Positions 15,597-22,945 of a stretch of DNA of 64,000 bases are shown in pieces; positions within the stretch are counted from its first letter, which is position 1, and every line of letters begins with the position of its first letter. The notes beneath the pieces were generated by a model, which did not search any database, was not told the DNA's origin, and saw only the letters and a list, made by a program, of their open reading frames with translations. Origin of the DNA: Deltaproteobacteria bacterium (GTDB lineage: Bacteria > Acidobacteriota > Thermoanaerobaculia > Multivoradales > JAHZIX01); the NCBI GenBank assembly GCA_022601195.1, contig JAHZIX010000045.1:310001-374000 (forward strand), given 5' to 3'. The translations under genes and the position numbers were made by a program.

Positions 15597-16168
15597 GGTT
15601 GGAACTCGTTTCCGCATTCGGGGCAGGTGACGTGCTTCTTCTCGTCGAGCCGGGACTGCTCCTCCGCGGCCACCGGCTCGAAGTCCGGTCCCTGGAGGAG
15701 CGACTCCACGTCCTGGCTGTCCAGGCTTGCCAGAAGCTCGCCGGCATCCGGCACCTCGGTCAGCACCGACTGGAGCCCAGGCTCGTCCCAGATCTGCAGC
15801 AGCTCCGTGAATCCCAGGTCGCCGCCCAGAAGGGTGAGGTTGTTGTGGTCGATGGCGAAAGCCACGGCCGCCGCCATGCTCTCCGCATCTACCCCAAAGA
15901 TCACCGGCACCGCCCACTGGCCGTCTTCCAGGGCCAGAATGCCGCGGGGCGGCTCCTTTTCCGCCTGCCGCATCCGTTCCAGCGCCTCGGTACGGCCGTT
16001 GCCGTAAACCAGGGCGCCGAGAGTCGCGTCGTACTTCGGCGGATCCCCGAAACCGTGGGTCTCGATGGACCGGACGAGGCGGTCCAGGTCGTGGCGCTTG
16101 GGATTGGCGTCCCACCTCCGGGCCTGGGGGAGGGGGATGTAGCGGAGCTCGAGCTGTTCACCGTTCAT
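15593..16168 (-). CDS. ParB/Srx-fold nuclease-like protein of a phage modification module, 191 aa
   Basis: The N-terminal 100 residues are a ParB-N-like domain: 'RYIPLPQARRWDANPKRHD', 'LVRSIETHGFGDPPKYD' and 'LVYGNGRTEALERMRQAE'. The C-terminus ends in a zinc-ribbon-like pair ('CPECGNEF'), of which only one CxxC is visible. Such proteins often sit next to DNA methyltransferases or Mom-like proteins in phages. It overlaps the primase stop as ATGA and the Mom-like gene as GTGA, so all are in one operon. It lacks the helix-turn-helix of chromosomal ParB. Confidence 0.75.
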   Translation of the reverse strand: MNGEQLELRYIPLPQARRWDANPKRHDLDRLVRSIETHGFGDPPKYDATLGALVYGNGRTEALERMRQAEKEPPRGILALEDGQWAVPVIFGVDAESMAAAVAFAIDHNNLTLLGGDLGFTELLQIWDEPGLQSVLTEVPDAGELLASLDSQDVESLLQGPDFEPVAAEEQSRLDEKKHVTCPECGNEFQP

Positions 16169-18762
16169 ATCGACGTTCCTCCCTCTACCTGCCTATTAGG
16201 TGACTCTGATGACTCTGTTGACTCTTCTGGGCTTACCCCGCCACCTACCTCATCGACACTGGAGCACTGCCTCTGGTCGCACCGGCCTCTGGAAGAGTCA
16301 CTAGAGTCATCAGAGTCACACTTTGGCGAGATTCCTACCTTCTCGACGGTCCACCCCATCCCGAACCTGCCCCTACCCATCTGGCGAAGGGCAAGGCCTC
16401 CGACGACTCGTCTTCGGTACTTCTTGAGGCGGTTACCGAGGACTCGTGCGCTGGGCAGCGTCCCGGAGGTGGTGCAGAGATCCGCCACTGCCGATCGGAG
16501 GACTTCGAGTTCTGGCCTCGGCTCGCCTTGAAGGCTCGCGAGAACCTCCGAGGCCGCCAGAGGCCGCCCAGCCTCTTGCACGGCATCGGACCAGCCGCGG
16601 AGGAGGCGTTCGATCAACTCGCGGTCGCGGTCTGCTTCGGTCTGCAGTGCCTCTCGGGTCTCTCCGGGGTCGGGCTCTCCCGCCCAGACGATTGCGTTCC
16701 GGATCAGCCTCGACCAGCTCTCGAAGCTGCCCCAGGGGCTCAGGCCCTGATCCGGCTTCCCGGCGACAACGAAGGCCCTAAGCACCGTGAGCGCGGCCGC
16801 GACGAGGGATGGTCTTTGGCGGGCGACCCAGTCCAGGAGATCGGGGTGCCGGAAACCCTGCCGGCGCTCCGGGAACTCCTCCGGAGAATCCAGCCGGATA
16901 TGAAGGCTTCTCCTGCTCGTGTCGCCCCGGAGCGTGATGTTGTTCCCCGTGGCGAGCCAGATGGCCTTCAAGGGAAGGTGGACCCGGATGTTCTCTCCCA
17001 GAAGGCGGTCCGACCAGGTGGTGGCCGTCAGGGCAGCGTCTAGCGAGGTAGAGCCAAGGGCGCCGGAGACGTTGTCGATCAGGATGAGAGGATCGCCCGC
17101 GATGGCCAGCGCAGTGATGCGCTTTCTCTCCTCGGCCTCGTTCTCAGACGGTGCCATGCGGGCAGCGGGCCGGCCGAGAGTGATGGTCGAGGTGACATCG
17201 GCGAGCAGGCTCTTCCCGGCACCGCGCACGTTCGCATCGAGGAGGAAGAGAGGCGACGGACCGTGAAACGCGAAGCGCGCCAGGACCGTCAGCACGGAGG
17301 CAAGCCAGGCCGACCGGTGAGCGCCGGTCTCGAAAGGAAAATCGGCGACGGCTTCCAGGAGGGTTTCGACGGCCTGTGCGGCCTCGGGCTCTCCCGGAGA
17401 GTTCGGGACCGACGAGAATTTGGCATTGGGGAGAAGGAGGAGGCCTGTCTCCTGGTCATACCCTGGAGTCTCCAAGAGACCGCCGTCGGGCTTCAACACC
17501 GGAGACTCGACGATCCCTTCCAGCGGCCTGAGGGCGTCCCACTCTCCACGTGCCATCAGGGCCTGGACCGCCCACTGGGGAGGGTGAATCGGATTCAGGT
17601 CCTTTCCGAGCCAGCAGGCGGCGTCGCTGAGCACCTCTCGGATCCTTGCAGCGGCGGCGGGCTGGATGGTGGGAGAGTTCGGAGGGCGCATAATCCAACG
17701 AGCCTTGGCTTCGTCACGGATGACATGCACCAGGGTTCCGCCCCGATGGAAGATCTCCGACCGGGGAGCCAGAGCAGAGATCGCCTGATCGACCACCTGC
17801 ATGTGATTGGTGCTGGTTCGAATGGTCGGCTTCGAATCGGCCTCCACCCCTCCGTCCTCTGACCGCCAAGGCGGAGATGCTTCGATCGTGTCGATGAGCT
17901 GCTTTCGGATCTCCTCCGGTAAGAGACCTTCCCTCCTTTGCAGCTCAATCCAGTCGGAGAGGTCGAATCCCTTCGCGGTTCCTTTGAGGTCGACGATGCG
18001 GACCTCGACCCCCTCCTTCAACAGGCTGGACGCGGTCTTCTTGGCCCCCGTCAGCCCTGCCTCGTCCGCATCCGGAATAACCACCGCCCGGGCCCCCTTC
18101 ATGGCAACGGAGTAGTCCCGCCGCCACTTGCCGGCCCCGCCTGGATTGGTTGTCGTCGTGAGACCCAAAGCGGCTCCGTTGTCGGCGTCCTTCTCCCCTT
18201 CGCAGACCACTACCCACTTGCCCTTGTTGATCGCTTCCAGCAGTGCCGGGAGGCGATAGAGAACTCTCTCGACTTTGGGTACCTCGAATGCGCCGCTTGG
18301 ACTCTCCCCTCGCCGGAGAGCAGTGAAGTCGCCCGAGCGCCTTTGCTTGTACAGGCCCTTCTTCAGGCCCCAAGCCCAAGACCCCGCGTGAGGTCGTCTC
18401 TGGAAGAACGGCTTCGGGTTTCCAGCTCTTGGACTCATCCTGCAGACCTGGAAGAGAAGCTTCCCCTTCGCGTTCTCATAGTCGTAGGTGGTCAGGATGT
18501 TGGAGGAACGATCACCTCTCGTCTCCGAGATCGGGGATGGAAACAGGTCTCGTACCTCAAGACCAACGGCGGCAACGATGTCTTCGATGGCACAGCCCGC
18601 GTGGCAATGAACGAGGGCACGGCCGTTCTCCCCTTCATCCACACTCAGCGAGGGGTCGGTGTCGTTGTGAGAAGGACAGAGGGCCTCCCAGGCTTCGCCG
18701 TTTCGGCGAACGCCCCGGAGCCTACCCAACAGTGTGGCGACGGGTGCCGAGGGTTGGGACAT
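16165..18762 (-). CDS. phage primase/ATPase: zinc finger, TOPRIM and C-terminal P-loop domain, 865 aa
   Basis: Three parts are visible. Residues 25-60 hold a CHC2-type zinc finger ('ALCPSHNDTDPSLSV', 'VHCHAGC'). Residues about 165-265 form a TOPRIM-like domain ('WVVVCEGEKDADNGAALG', 'AVVIPDADEAG'). Residues about 470-680 carry a P-loop ATPase ('DANVRGAGKSLLADV', 'DPLILIDNVSGALGS', 'WLATGNNITLRGDTSRR'). This is the layout of element-encoded primase/helicase proteins. It is transcribed after the AlpA-like gene with only a few bases between. An A/T-containing tract near the C-terminus ('SDDSSDSS', 'ESTESSESP') is low-complexity. Confidence 0.85.
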   Translation of the reverse strand: MSQPSAPVATLLGRLRGVRRNGEAWEALCPSHNDTDPSLSVDEGENGRALVHCHAGCAIEDIVAAVGLEVRDLFPSPISETRGDRSSNILTTYDYENAKGKLLFQVCRMSPRAGNPKPFFQRRPHAGSWAWGLKKGLYKQRRSGDFTALRRGESPSGAFEVPKVERVLYRLPALLEAINKGKWVVVCEGEKDADNGAALGLTTTTNPGGAGKWRRDYSVAMKGARAVVIPDADEAGLTGAKKTASSLLKEGVEVRIVDLKGTAKGFDLSDWIELQRREGLLPEEIRKQLIDTIEASPPWRSEDGGVEADSKPTIRTSTNHMQVVDQAISALAPRSEIFHRGGTLVHVIRDEAKARWIMRPPNSPTIQPAAAARIREVLSDAACWLGKDLNPIHPPQWAVQALMARGEWDALRPLEGIVESPVLKPDGGLLETPGYDQETGLLLLPNAKFSSVPNSPGEPEAAQAVETLLEAVADFPFETGAHRSAWLASVLTVLARFAFHGPSPLFLLDANVRGAGKSLLADVTSTITLGRPAARMAPSENEAEERKRITALAIAGDPLILIDNVSGALGSTSLDAALTATTWSDRLLGENIRVHLPLKAIWLATGNNITLRGDTSRRSLHIRLDSPEEFPERRQGFRHPDLLDWVARQRPSLVAAALTVLRAFVVAGKPDQGLSPWGSFESWSRLIRNAIVWAGEPDPGETREALQTEADRDRELIERLLRGWSDAVQEAGRPLAASEVLASLQGEPRPELEVLRSAVADLCTTSGTLPSARVLGNRLKKYRRRVVGGLALRQMGRGRFGMGWTVEKVGISPKCDSDDSSDSSRGRCDQRQCSSVDEVGGGVSPEESTESSESPNRQVEGGTSI

Positions 18763-18769
18763 GGCCTTC

Positions 18770-18985
18770 TCAGCAATCCTCGGCCAGGGAGGCGTGTGGC
18801 CGCACGGGTGGCCTGGAGCTGAGCCATTCCTCTATCTCGCTTTCCAACCAGCCCACCGTGTTCGGCCCAAGGCGTAGTTTTCTGGGCAGGAGCCCCTTGC
18901 GCTCCCATCGCCAAAGCGTGACTCGCGAGACACCGAGACGCTCGCTGAGCTCATTGACACGGACGATTCGAGTGTTGCAAAGCAT
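18770..18985 (-). CDS. AlpA/MerR-like helix-turn-helix regulator or excisionase, 71 aa
   Basis: A short DNA-binding protein with 'VNELSERLGVSRVTLWRWER' as helix-turn-helix and 'LGPNTVGWLESEIEEWL', the standard ending of AlpA-type and excisionase-like proteins in P4-like satellites and prophages. It precedes the primase by a few bases and is the first gene of the leftward operon. It probably controls the operon or assists excision. Confidence 0.8.
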   Translation of the reverse strand: MLCNTRIVRVNELSERLGVSRVTLWRWERKGLLPRKLRLGPNTVGWLESEIEEWLSSRPPVRPHASLAEDC

Positions 18986-19163
18986 CGCAACACCAAGTTA
19001 CTGCGTGCCTTATCGCTTGAATAGGACGCAGGCTCTACCTGCGTCCCCTTGGATGCCTTTGTTCGGGCTAATGGATAGAGATCGTCAGCTCGCCTTCAAA
19101 GGAGGGCGAAGCCGCCGCCAAGTCCAGCGGTTCAGCTGCGGTTGGAATCTGTCCTGACTTGGC

Positions 19164-19976
19164 TCAGGAAGCGTTGAGATCGGAAGGAACTGACCCTGGG
19201 TACTCGCGGCAGAGCGTTTCGAGTGCGGCTCTAGGAAGTGGCCCGAACTCGATCCCGGTGGGAAGGTCGTCCAGTTCTTCAGGGATGGTCCATACGGACT
19301 CGGGGTCGAGAAGTGGTGCGGAGCGCCCTTGAGAGAAATGCTCCTGGCCCTTCTGGAGGAACCAGGCAGAAATAGCAAGAAAACTCTCTACTGCTCTTTG
19401 CGATAAGGGATCGCCAACATCTGGCTTGCCGGCGGCGACCAGGCTCTCGCGTCTTATCCGCCACCACTCCCAGGCGGCCCAGAGGTGAGCTACTGATCGA
19501 AAACGGGTCCATGCCGTTTCGATAGAGCGTGGGCTCTTGCCAAACCCCACCTCTTGTTCCTTCTTCAAATCGACCACGATAGCTCGAGCTTTCTTCAAAC
19601 TACCCCTTAGCCCAACTTGGTCCATCCATAAAACCAGGATGAGGATGAGACCGGCAATACTGCCTGCCCAATGCCTGCGAGGAAGACCCTTCTCTATCTC
19701 CTTCAGTGAAGGTGCGGACTGCAGAGCGGTTAACCCACCGAACGGCTGGCAGAGTTCGATCAACAAGTTGCCACTGTTTAGCGGCGGAATCTTCAGTGGA
19801 TCAGCCCCATGCCTACGCAGCTGTTGGTCCTGCAACGAGATTACCCGCTCTCGATTCCTGAGGACAAAGGATTCCCGACCCTTACAATCTTCCGGAAACA
19901 GCATTGCCCCCAGAGTATCGATGACACCAACGTGGTCTACGTTTCCGTACTTTGTGTAGATTTCAAGTCTTGGCAT
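19164..19976 (-). CDS. accessory protein of unknown family (paralog 1 of two in the window), 270 aa
   Basis: No known family recognised. The protein is related to the 237-residue product at 38110-38823. Both share 'MLFP(E/R)D', a tryptophan-rich 'W..F..V.HLWA' block, an 'F(L)(A/G)IS' block and a C-terminal 'VW..P....P......E.GPLP' type ending with a final 'YPGS'/'HFPS'-like motif. One hydrophobic helix ('SIAGLILILVLWMDQVGL') could be a membrane or core segment. It lies inside the integrated element beside a toxin-antitoxin pair, so it is accessory cargo. A defence or exclusion role is possible but not shown. Confidence 0.6.
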   Translation of the reverse strand: MPRLEIYTKYGNVDHVGVIDTLGAMLFPEDCKGRESFVLRNRERVISLQDQQLRRHGADPLKIPPLNSGNLLIELCQPFGGLTALQSAPSLKEIEKGLPRRHWAGSIAGLILILVLWMDQVGLRGSLKKARAIVVDLKKEQEVGFGKSPRSIETAWTRFRSVAHLWAAWEWWRIRRESLVAAGKPDVGDPLSQRAVESFLAISAWFLQKGQEHFSQGRSAPLLDPESVWTIPEELDDLPTGIEFGPLPRAALETLCREYPGSVPSDLNAS

Positions 19977-20086
19977 CGAGAATCTCCGTCGCCAAGGCGG
20001 GATGTGCTGGACTTTTCAGTATCTGCTACAGGCGACTCAATGGTGGCCGCCCAGGCGACCCTATCCGGTACTCCGCCAATGCACGA

Positions 20087-20572
20087 TCATTCGTTCAGGT
20101 GCGCCAACGCTTTCTCGACGAGCTGGTCCGACACGTAGAGTCCGACCTCTCGCAACCTAGCAACGATTGGCCTCGCGGCAGGGATCAGTCCGCTGTGCTT
20201 CGCACGAAGTACGGCTCCTAGAGTTCCAACCACTTCTACTCCGAGTGCCAGCGCACAGCGACGCGCCTCCAAGTCGTCTACAACAGCTCGGCTGCCCTCT
20301 GTCGCCAGAGCTTGGGAGATAACTTCTGACTCTCCGCTTCCCAGGTCCCATGCCTCGACTTCCCGAGGAATCGCGATTGCGCTCTCGAGACGGACATCTG
20401 GAAGGGCGAGTAGCTCTTGCACCTGCCGTTCGCCGTCGCTCTTCACTCCAACTTCTCGAGCAACCGCGTCGGGAATAATCAACTCATCGGTCAAGTCACA
20501 CAGCAGCCTGGATCGGCCAACTTTCCCCAGCAGAATCAATGGTGAGGCGTTGACTACCCATTGCCTAGGCAT
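20087..20572 (-). CDS. PIN-domain toxin, DUF3368 type, 161 aa
   Basis: Begins 'WVVNASPLILLGKVGRSRLL', the DUF3368/PIN opening with an acidic-site variant (VNASP for VDASP), then 'DLGSGESEVISQAL' and 'AVVDDLEARRCALALGVEVVGTLGAVLRAK', which contains the conserved Asp pair and the 'GT.G.L..AK' motif. Proteins of this type are predicted RNases of type II toxin-antitoxin pairs. It overlaps its upstream partner, a UPF0175 protein, by eight bases, the usual antitoxin-first order. The Asp-to-Asn change at the first acidic position also occurs in this subfamily, so activity cannot be judged. Confidence 0.85.
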   Translation of the reverse strand: MPRQWVVNASPLILLGKVGRSRLLCDLTDELIIPDAVAREVGVKSDGERQVQELLALPDVRLESAIAIPREVEAWDLGSGESEVISQALATEGSRAVVDDLEARRCALALGVEVVGTLGAVLRAKHSGLIPAARPIVARLREVGLYVSDQLVEKALAHLNE

Positions 20573-20816
20573 GCTCGATCTCTTCGAGCAACTCCTCGTA
20601 GGTTACTTGGCAAGCCGGCACCTTTCGGCGAAAAAGCTCCTCTAGAAACTCGGCTCGGCTCAGCCCAGCGATCTCCGAAGCCTTACCTTGGGAGACAAGG
20701 CCCTGGGCATACCACTGCACGCAAGCAGCAACCCGCATTTCTTTCGTGAACTCCGCTGGCGAGAGCCGGAGAGCCGAAAAGGTACCCGGCGGCAAGTCGT
20801 AGGTGATGGTGGCCAT
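20565..20816 (-). CDS. UPF0175-family antitoxin, 83 aa
   Basis: A small protein with the UPF0175 pattern: 'LSPAEFTKEMRVAACVQWY', 'GLVSQGKASEIAGLSRAEFLEEL' and 'VTYEELLEEIEHA'. The central helix-turn-helix-like segment suggests DNA binding and autoregulation. Its stop overlaps the start of the PIN-domain gene by eight bases. It likely neutralises the toxin and represses the pair. Confidence 0.85.
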   Translation of the reverse strand: MATITYDLPPGTFSALRLSPAEFTKEMRVAACVQWYAQGLVSQGKASEIAGLSRAEFLEELFRRKVPACQVTYEELLEEIEHA

Positions 20817-21328
20817 TTCTCGTTCTCCAGATCCGTTCCTTGTTCAGTCCACTCTGATTGACTGTCTCGCGCACCTCCGCGACTCTTACGCCCCCGTTCG
20901 CTTCTCGGTCGATGTTGGAGATCGCGAAGGAATCATTCTCCACACCAAGTACAGCGAGGCGGACGCCAGCGTCGCGGCCAAGATTGCCTGCTCGAGCGCA
21001 GAAGCTTTTCGACCCTCGGTTTCTGGGGCTCCTTGCGAAGCCTGAAACGCGGTAAGTAGCCCTCTGGCTGACGGCACCGAGTCTACCAGCCAAGCCTCTT
21101 GTGGCATTCCGCGCCGAGCCCTTGGGACTTCGGCGAGCGGCGGTTGCCAAGGATCTCGGCGTTCTCATACGTGCTTTTAGCTGTCCGATGTCACAGCCTG
21201 TCATAGCTCGTTGTCACAGCCTGTCATAGCCCTAAGTGAGGGGAAGAAATGGGATTCCCTGTTTCCGTCGCTGTAAGTCGACAAGCGGAGATGCGATTCA
21301 CCGGCCTGCTCTTGGGCTGGGGTCTTCA
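20817..21328. other. gap between antitoxin gene and integrase, with a direct repeat
   Basis: No convincing gene. Short frames on both strands lack start signals and family features. The notable content is the 19-bp direct repeat listed separately, near the 3' end of the integrase gene. Confidence 0.5.
21189..21230. repeat. 19-bp direct repeat, two copies at 23-bp spacing
   Basis: TGTCACAGCCTGTCATAGC occurs at 21189-21207 and again at 21212-21230 without mismatch. Each copy itself contains two related half-sites (TGTCACAGC and TGTCATAGC), giving four near-identical 9-mers. This is the look of protein-binding iterons, for example for an integration, excision or replication factor of the element. 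Confidence 0.75.
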
Positions 21329-22519
21329 TCAGGCGATCCTCACCACGTTGTCTTGCTCCAAGCCAGTGAGCATGGACTCCACCCTCCCACCCCAACGTAC
21401 CAAGGCGCGGCGCTTCTCGGCGTCGTAGCTGTGGCGGTCGTAGACGGCGGTGACTCCGCTCTCGACGTGGTTGAGGATCTTGGACACGACCAACCGCGAG
21501 ATTCCCATTGAGGTCATGAAACTGGCGGCGGTGCGACGGAGGTCGTGACAGACGAAGGTGACACCGGAGGCTCGCACGATCCGCTCGGCGGCCTTCTGTA
21601 CGGCCGTGATGTGGGTGCCGGGGCGGCGCTGGCTGGCGAAGACCCAGGGCGTACCGCCAGTGATGGGGTGGAGCTCATCCAAGAGAGAGTGGGTCTGGGG
21701 TGAGAGGGGAACCCGGTGGGTTAGGCCATTCTTGGCGACGTCGGCGGGGATGGTCCACCAGTCGCCGTCGATGTGCTTCCACCGCAGCGTCACCACCTCG
21801 ATACCTCGTTGGGCGGTCAGGAGCCGCATCTTGAAGGTGGCGGCCATCACCTGGTCCAGAGACTCCAGATCGTCGAGGGTCTGCCAGATGGTACGGATCT
21901 CGCCTTCCGTCAGTACCCGATCCCGCTGCCTCTCCTTGCCCGGTCGTGGCACGCCGATGGTGGGGTTGTACTCGACGATGTCGCGTCCGATGCCGAAGTT
22001 GAAGATTTTCGAGATGAGAGCGCGGACACGGTTGGCCATGATGGGAGCGCCCCGATCGACGATGCGGTCGAGGATGAGGATCACGTCACGTCGTACGATC
22101 TCCCGGGCCTTGCGTCCTTTCCAATAAGGTAGGAGGTCCCTCTCCAGGTTTCGCCCGTCCTCTTTCCAGCTTCTTTTCTTGGCCTTGGCGTGGCGTTCCA
22201 TGTACTCGGCGGCGAGTTGTTCGAAGGATTCCGCCTTGCGAAGCGCTTGCTTCTGGGCTTGGGGGTCGTTGCCGGTCACCACGTCGTGAAGAACCGCCCT
22301 GGCCCGCTGGCGAGCCTCCGCCAGGCTGAGAATCGGGTAGGGGCCGAGAGTCATCCGCCGCTTGCCGCCGCGAGCGTAGTACATGACCACGAAGCTCTTG
22401 CGGCCGCGGGGCGTTATCCGCACGCCGAACCCAGGCAGGTTGCGGTCCCAGTAGTCGGTCTGATGGTGCCCAGCCTGAAGAGACTGAATCTTGCGATCGG
22501 TCAGGTGGATGGTGGCCAT
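21329..22519 (-). CDS. tyrosine recombinase integrase, P4 type with DUF4102 N-terminus, 396 aa
   Basis: Residues 1-90 are the DUF4102 arm-binding region ('LPGFGVRITPRGRKSFVVMY', 'LGPYPILSLAEAR'). The catalytic domain has Arg238 in 'TAQRGIE', Lys263, His325 and Arg328 in 'CHDLRRTAA', His351 in 'ILNH' and Tyr360 in 'VYDRHSY', so the full active-site set is present. Length is normal for the family. The gene starts about 230 bases from the tRNA-Arg fragment and reads into the element, the standard arrangement for tRNA-targeting integrases. The recombinase therefore looks functional. Confidence 0.93.
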   Translation of the reverse strand: MATIHLTDRKIQSLQAGHHQTDYWDRNLPGFGVRITPRGRKSFVVMYYARGGKRRMTLGPYPILSLAEARQRARAVLHDVVTGNDPQAQKQALRKAESFEQLAAEYMERHAKAKKRSWKEDGRNLERDLLPYWKGRKAREIVRRDVILILDRIVDRGAPIMANRVRALISKIFNFGIGRDIVEYNPTIGVPRPGKERQRDRVLTEGEIRTIWQTLDDLESLDQVMAATFKMRLLTAQRGIEVVTLRWKHIDGDWWTIPADVAKNGLTHRVPLSPQTHSLLDELHPITGGTPWVFASQRRPGTHITAVQKAAERIVRASGVTFVCHDLRRTAASFMTSMGISRLVVSKILNHVESGVTAVYDRHSYDAEKRRALVRWGGRVESMLTGLEQDNVVRIA

Positions 22520-22945
22520 GGTGGTGCTCTCCCGGTTGCCTGGCGTGCGTCCTCGGGGTCGAATCTAGGTACTGTCTAGGTACTCTGAAGCAGCATAAAG
22601 GTACTGCCGAGGTACTCCCCAAATCGTGACTTGATGAAACCTCATGACCTTGGATGGTACGAGCTAACGTCAATCATGTCAACGGTTACATAGAGTGTTG
22701 AAGCGGCATGAAACCTCGTGAATTTTGTTGCAACAGCATTTGAAAAGGACTACGGATCAGGAGGTTTGGGGTTCGAATCCCTACGGGTGCACCATTTAGA
22801 ATCCCGCAATTAGGGCCGACTCCCGCAATGGGCTTTAGCTAGTCCCAAAGCCACATTCTCGGTGGCGCCGCCAAGGGCCCGCAGATTGACAGCTAGGGTT
22901 TCACCACTGGCTCTCAGGGCACCCACTCTCAAGGCACTGCCACCC
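22520..22945. other. gap holding the right attachment site
   Basis: No gene. It contains the integrase upstream region and the tRNA-Arg 3' fragment. The sequence after 22794 is chromosomal flank and carries no convincing frame. Confidence 0.6.
22748..22794 (+). other. tRNA-Arg(ACG) 3' fragment, probable attachment site
   Basis: The sequence runs from a 'CTACGGA' anticodon loop with ACG as apparent anticodon, through a TTCGAAT T-loop with a paired T-stem, to a 3' acceptor strand and encoded CCA. The 5' side of the anticodon stem and everything upstream does not pair, so this is only the 3' part of a tRNA gene. Such fragments are left at one end when a tyrosine integrase recombines at a tRNA gene. 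The integrase begins nearby on the element side. The intact tRNA should lie to the left on the plus strand; I found none in the window. Confidence 0.8.

Larger units (their letters stand above)
11018..22794. mobile_element. integrated phage-derived element, satellite-like or remnant prophage
   Basis: A continuous leftward gene set runs from a tyrosine integrase next to a tRNA-Arg 3' fragment (right end) through an AlpA-like regulator, primase/ATPase, ParB-like and Mom-like proteins, a small-terminase-like protein, a terminase ATPase and four terminase-nuclease paralogs. The main operon overlaps tightly (ATGA/GTGA junctions). No portal, capsid, protease, tail or lysis gene is visible. The right end is marked by the tRNA fragment. 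The left end is not marked by any repeat that I could find, so the element could extend through the AT-richer cluster beyond base 1. The left coordinate given is only the last recognisable phage gene. Confidence 0.7.

Noticed and set aside
15365..16531. 388-codon plus-strand frame across the Mom-like and ParB-like genes
   Set aside because: Overlaps three genes with strong motifs on the minus strand; Arg/Pro/Gly-rich shadow of GC-rich DNA.
17938..18822. 294-codon plus-strand frame antisense to the primase
   Set aside because: No start signal and no domain; the primase frame has zinc, TOPRIM and P-loop motifs.
20803..21045. 80-codon plus-strand frame after the antitoxin gene
   Set aside because: No ribosome binding site, no family, and it overlaps the antitoxin start on the other strand.
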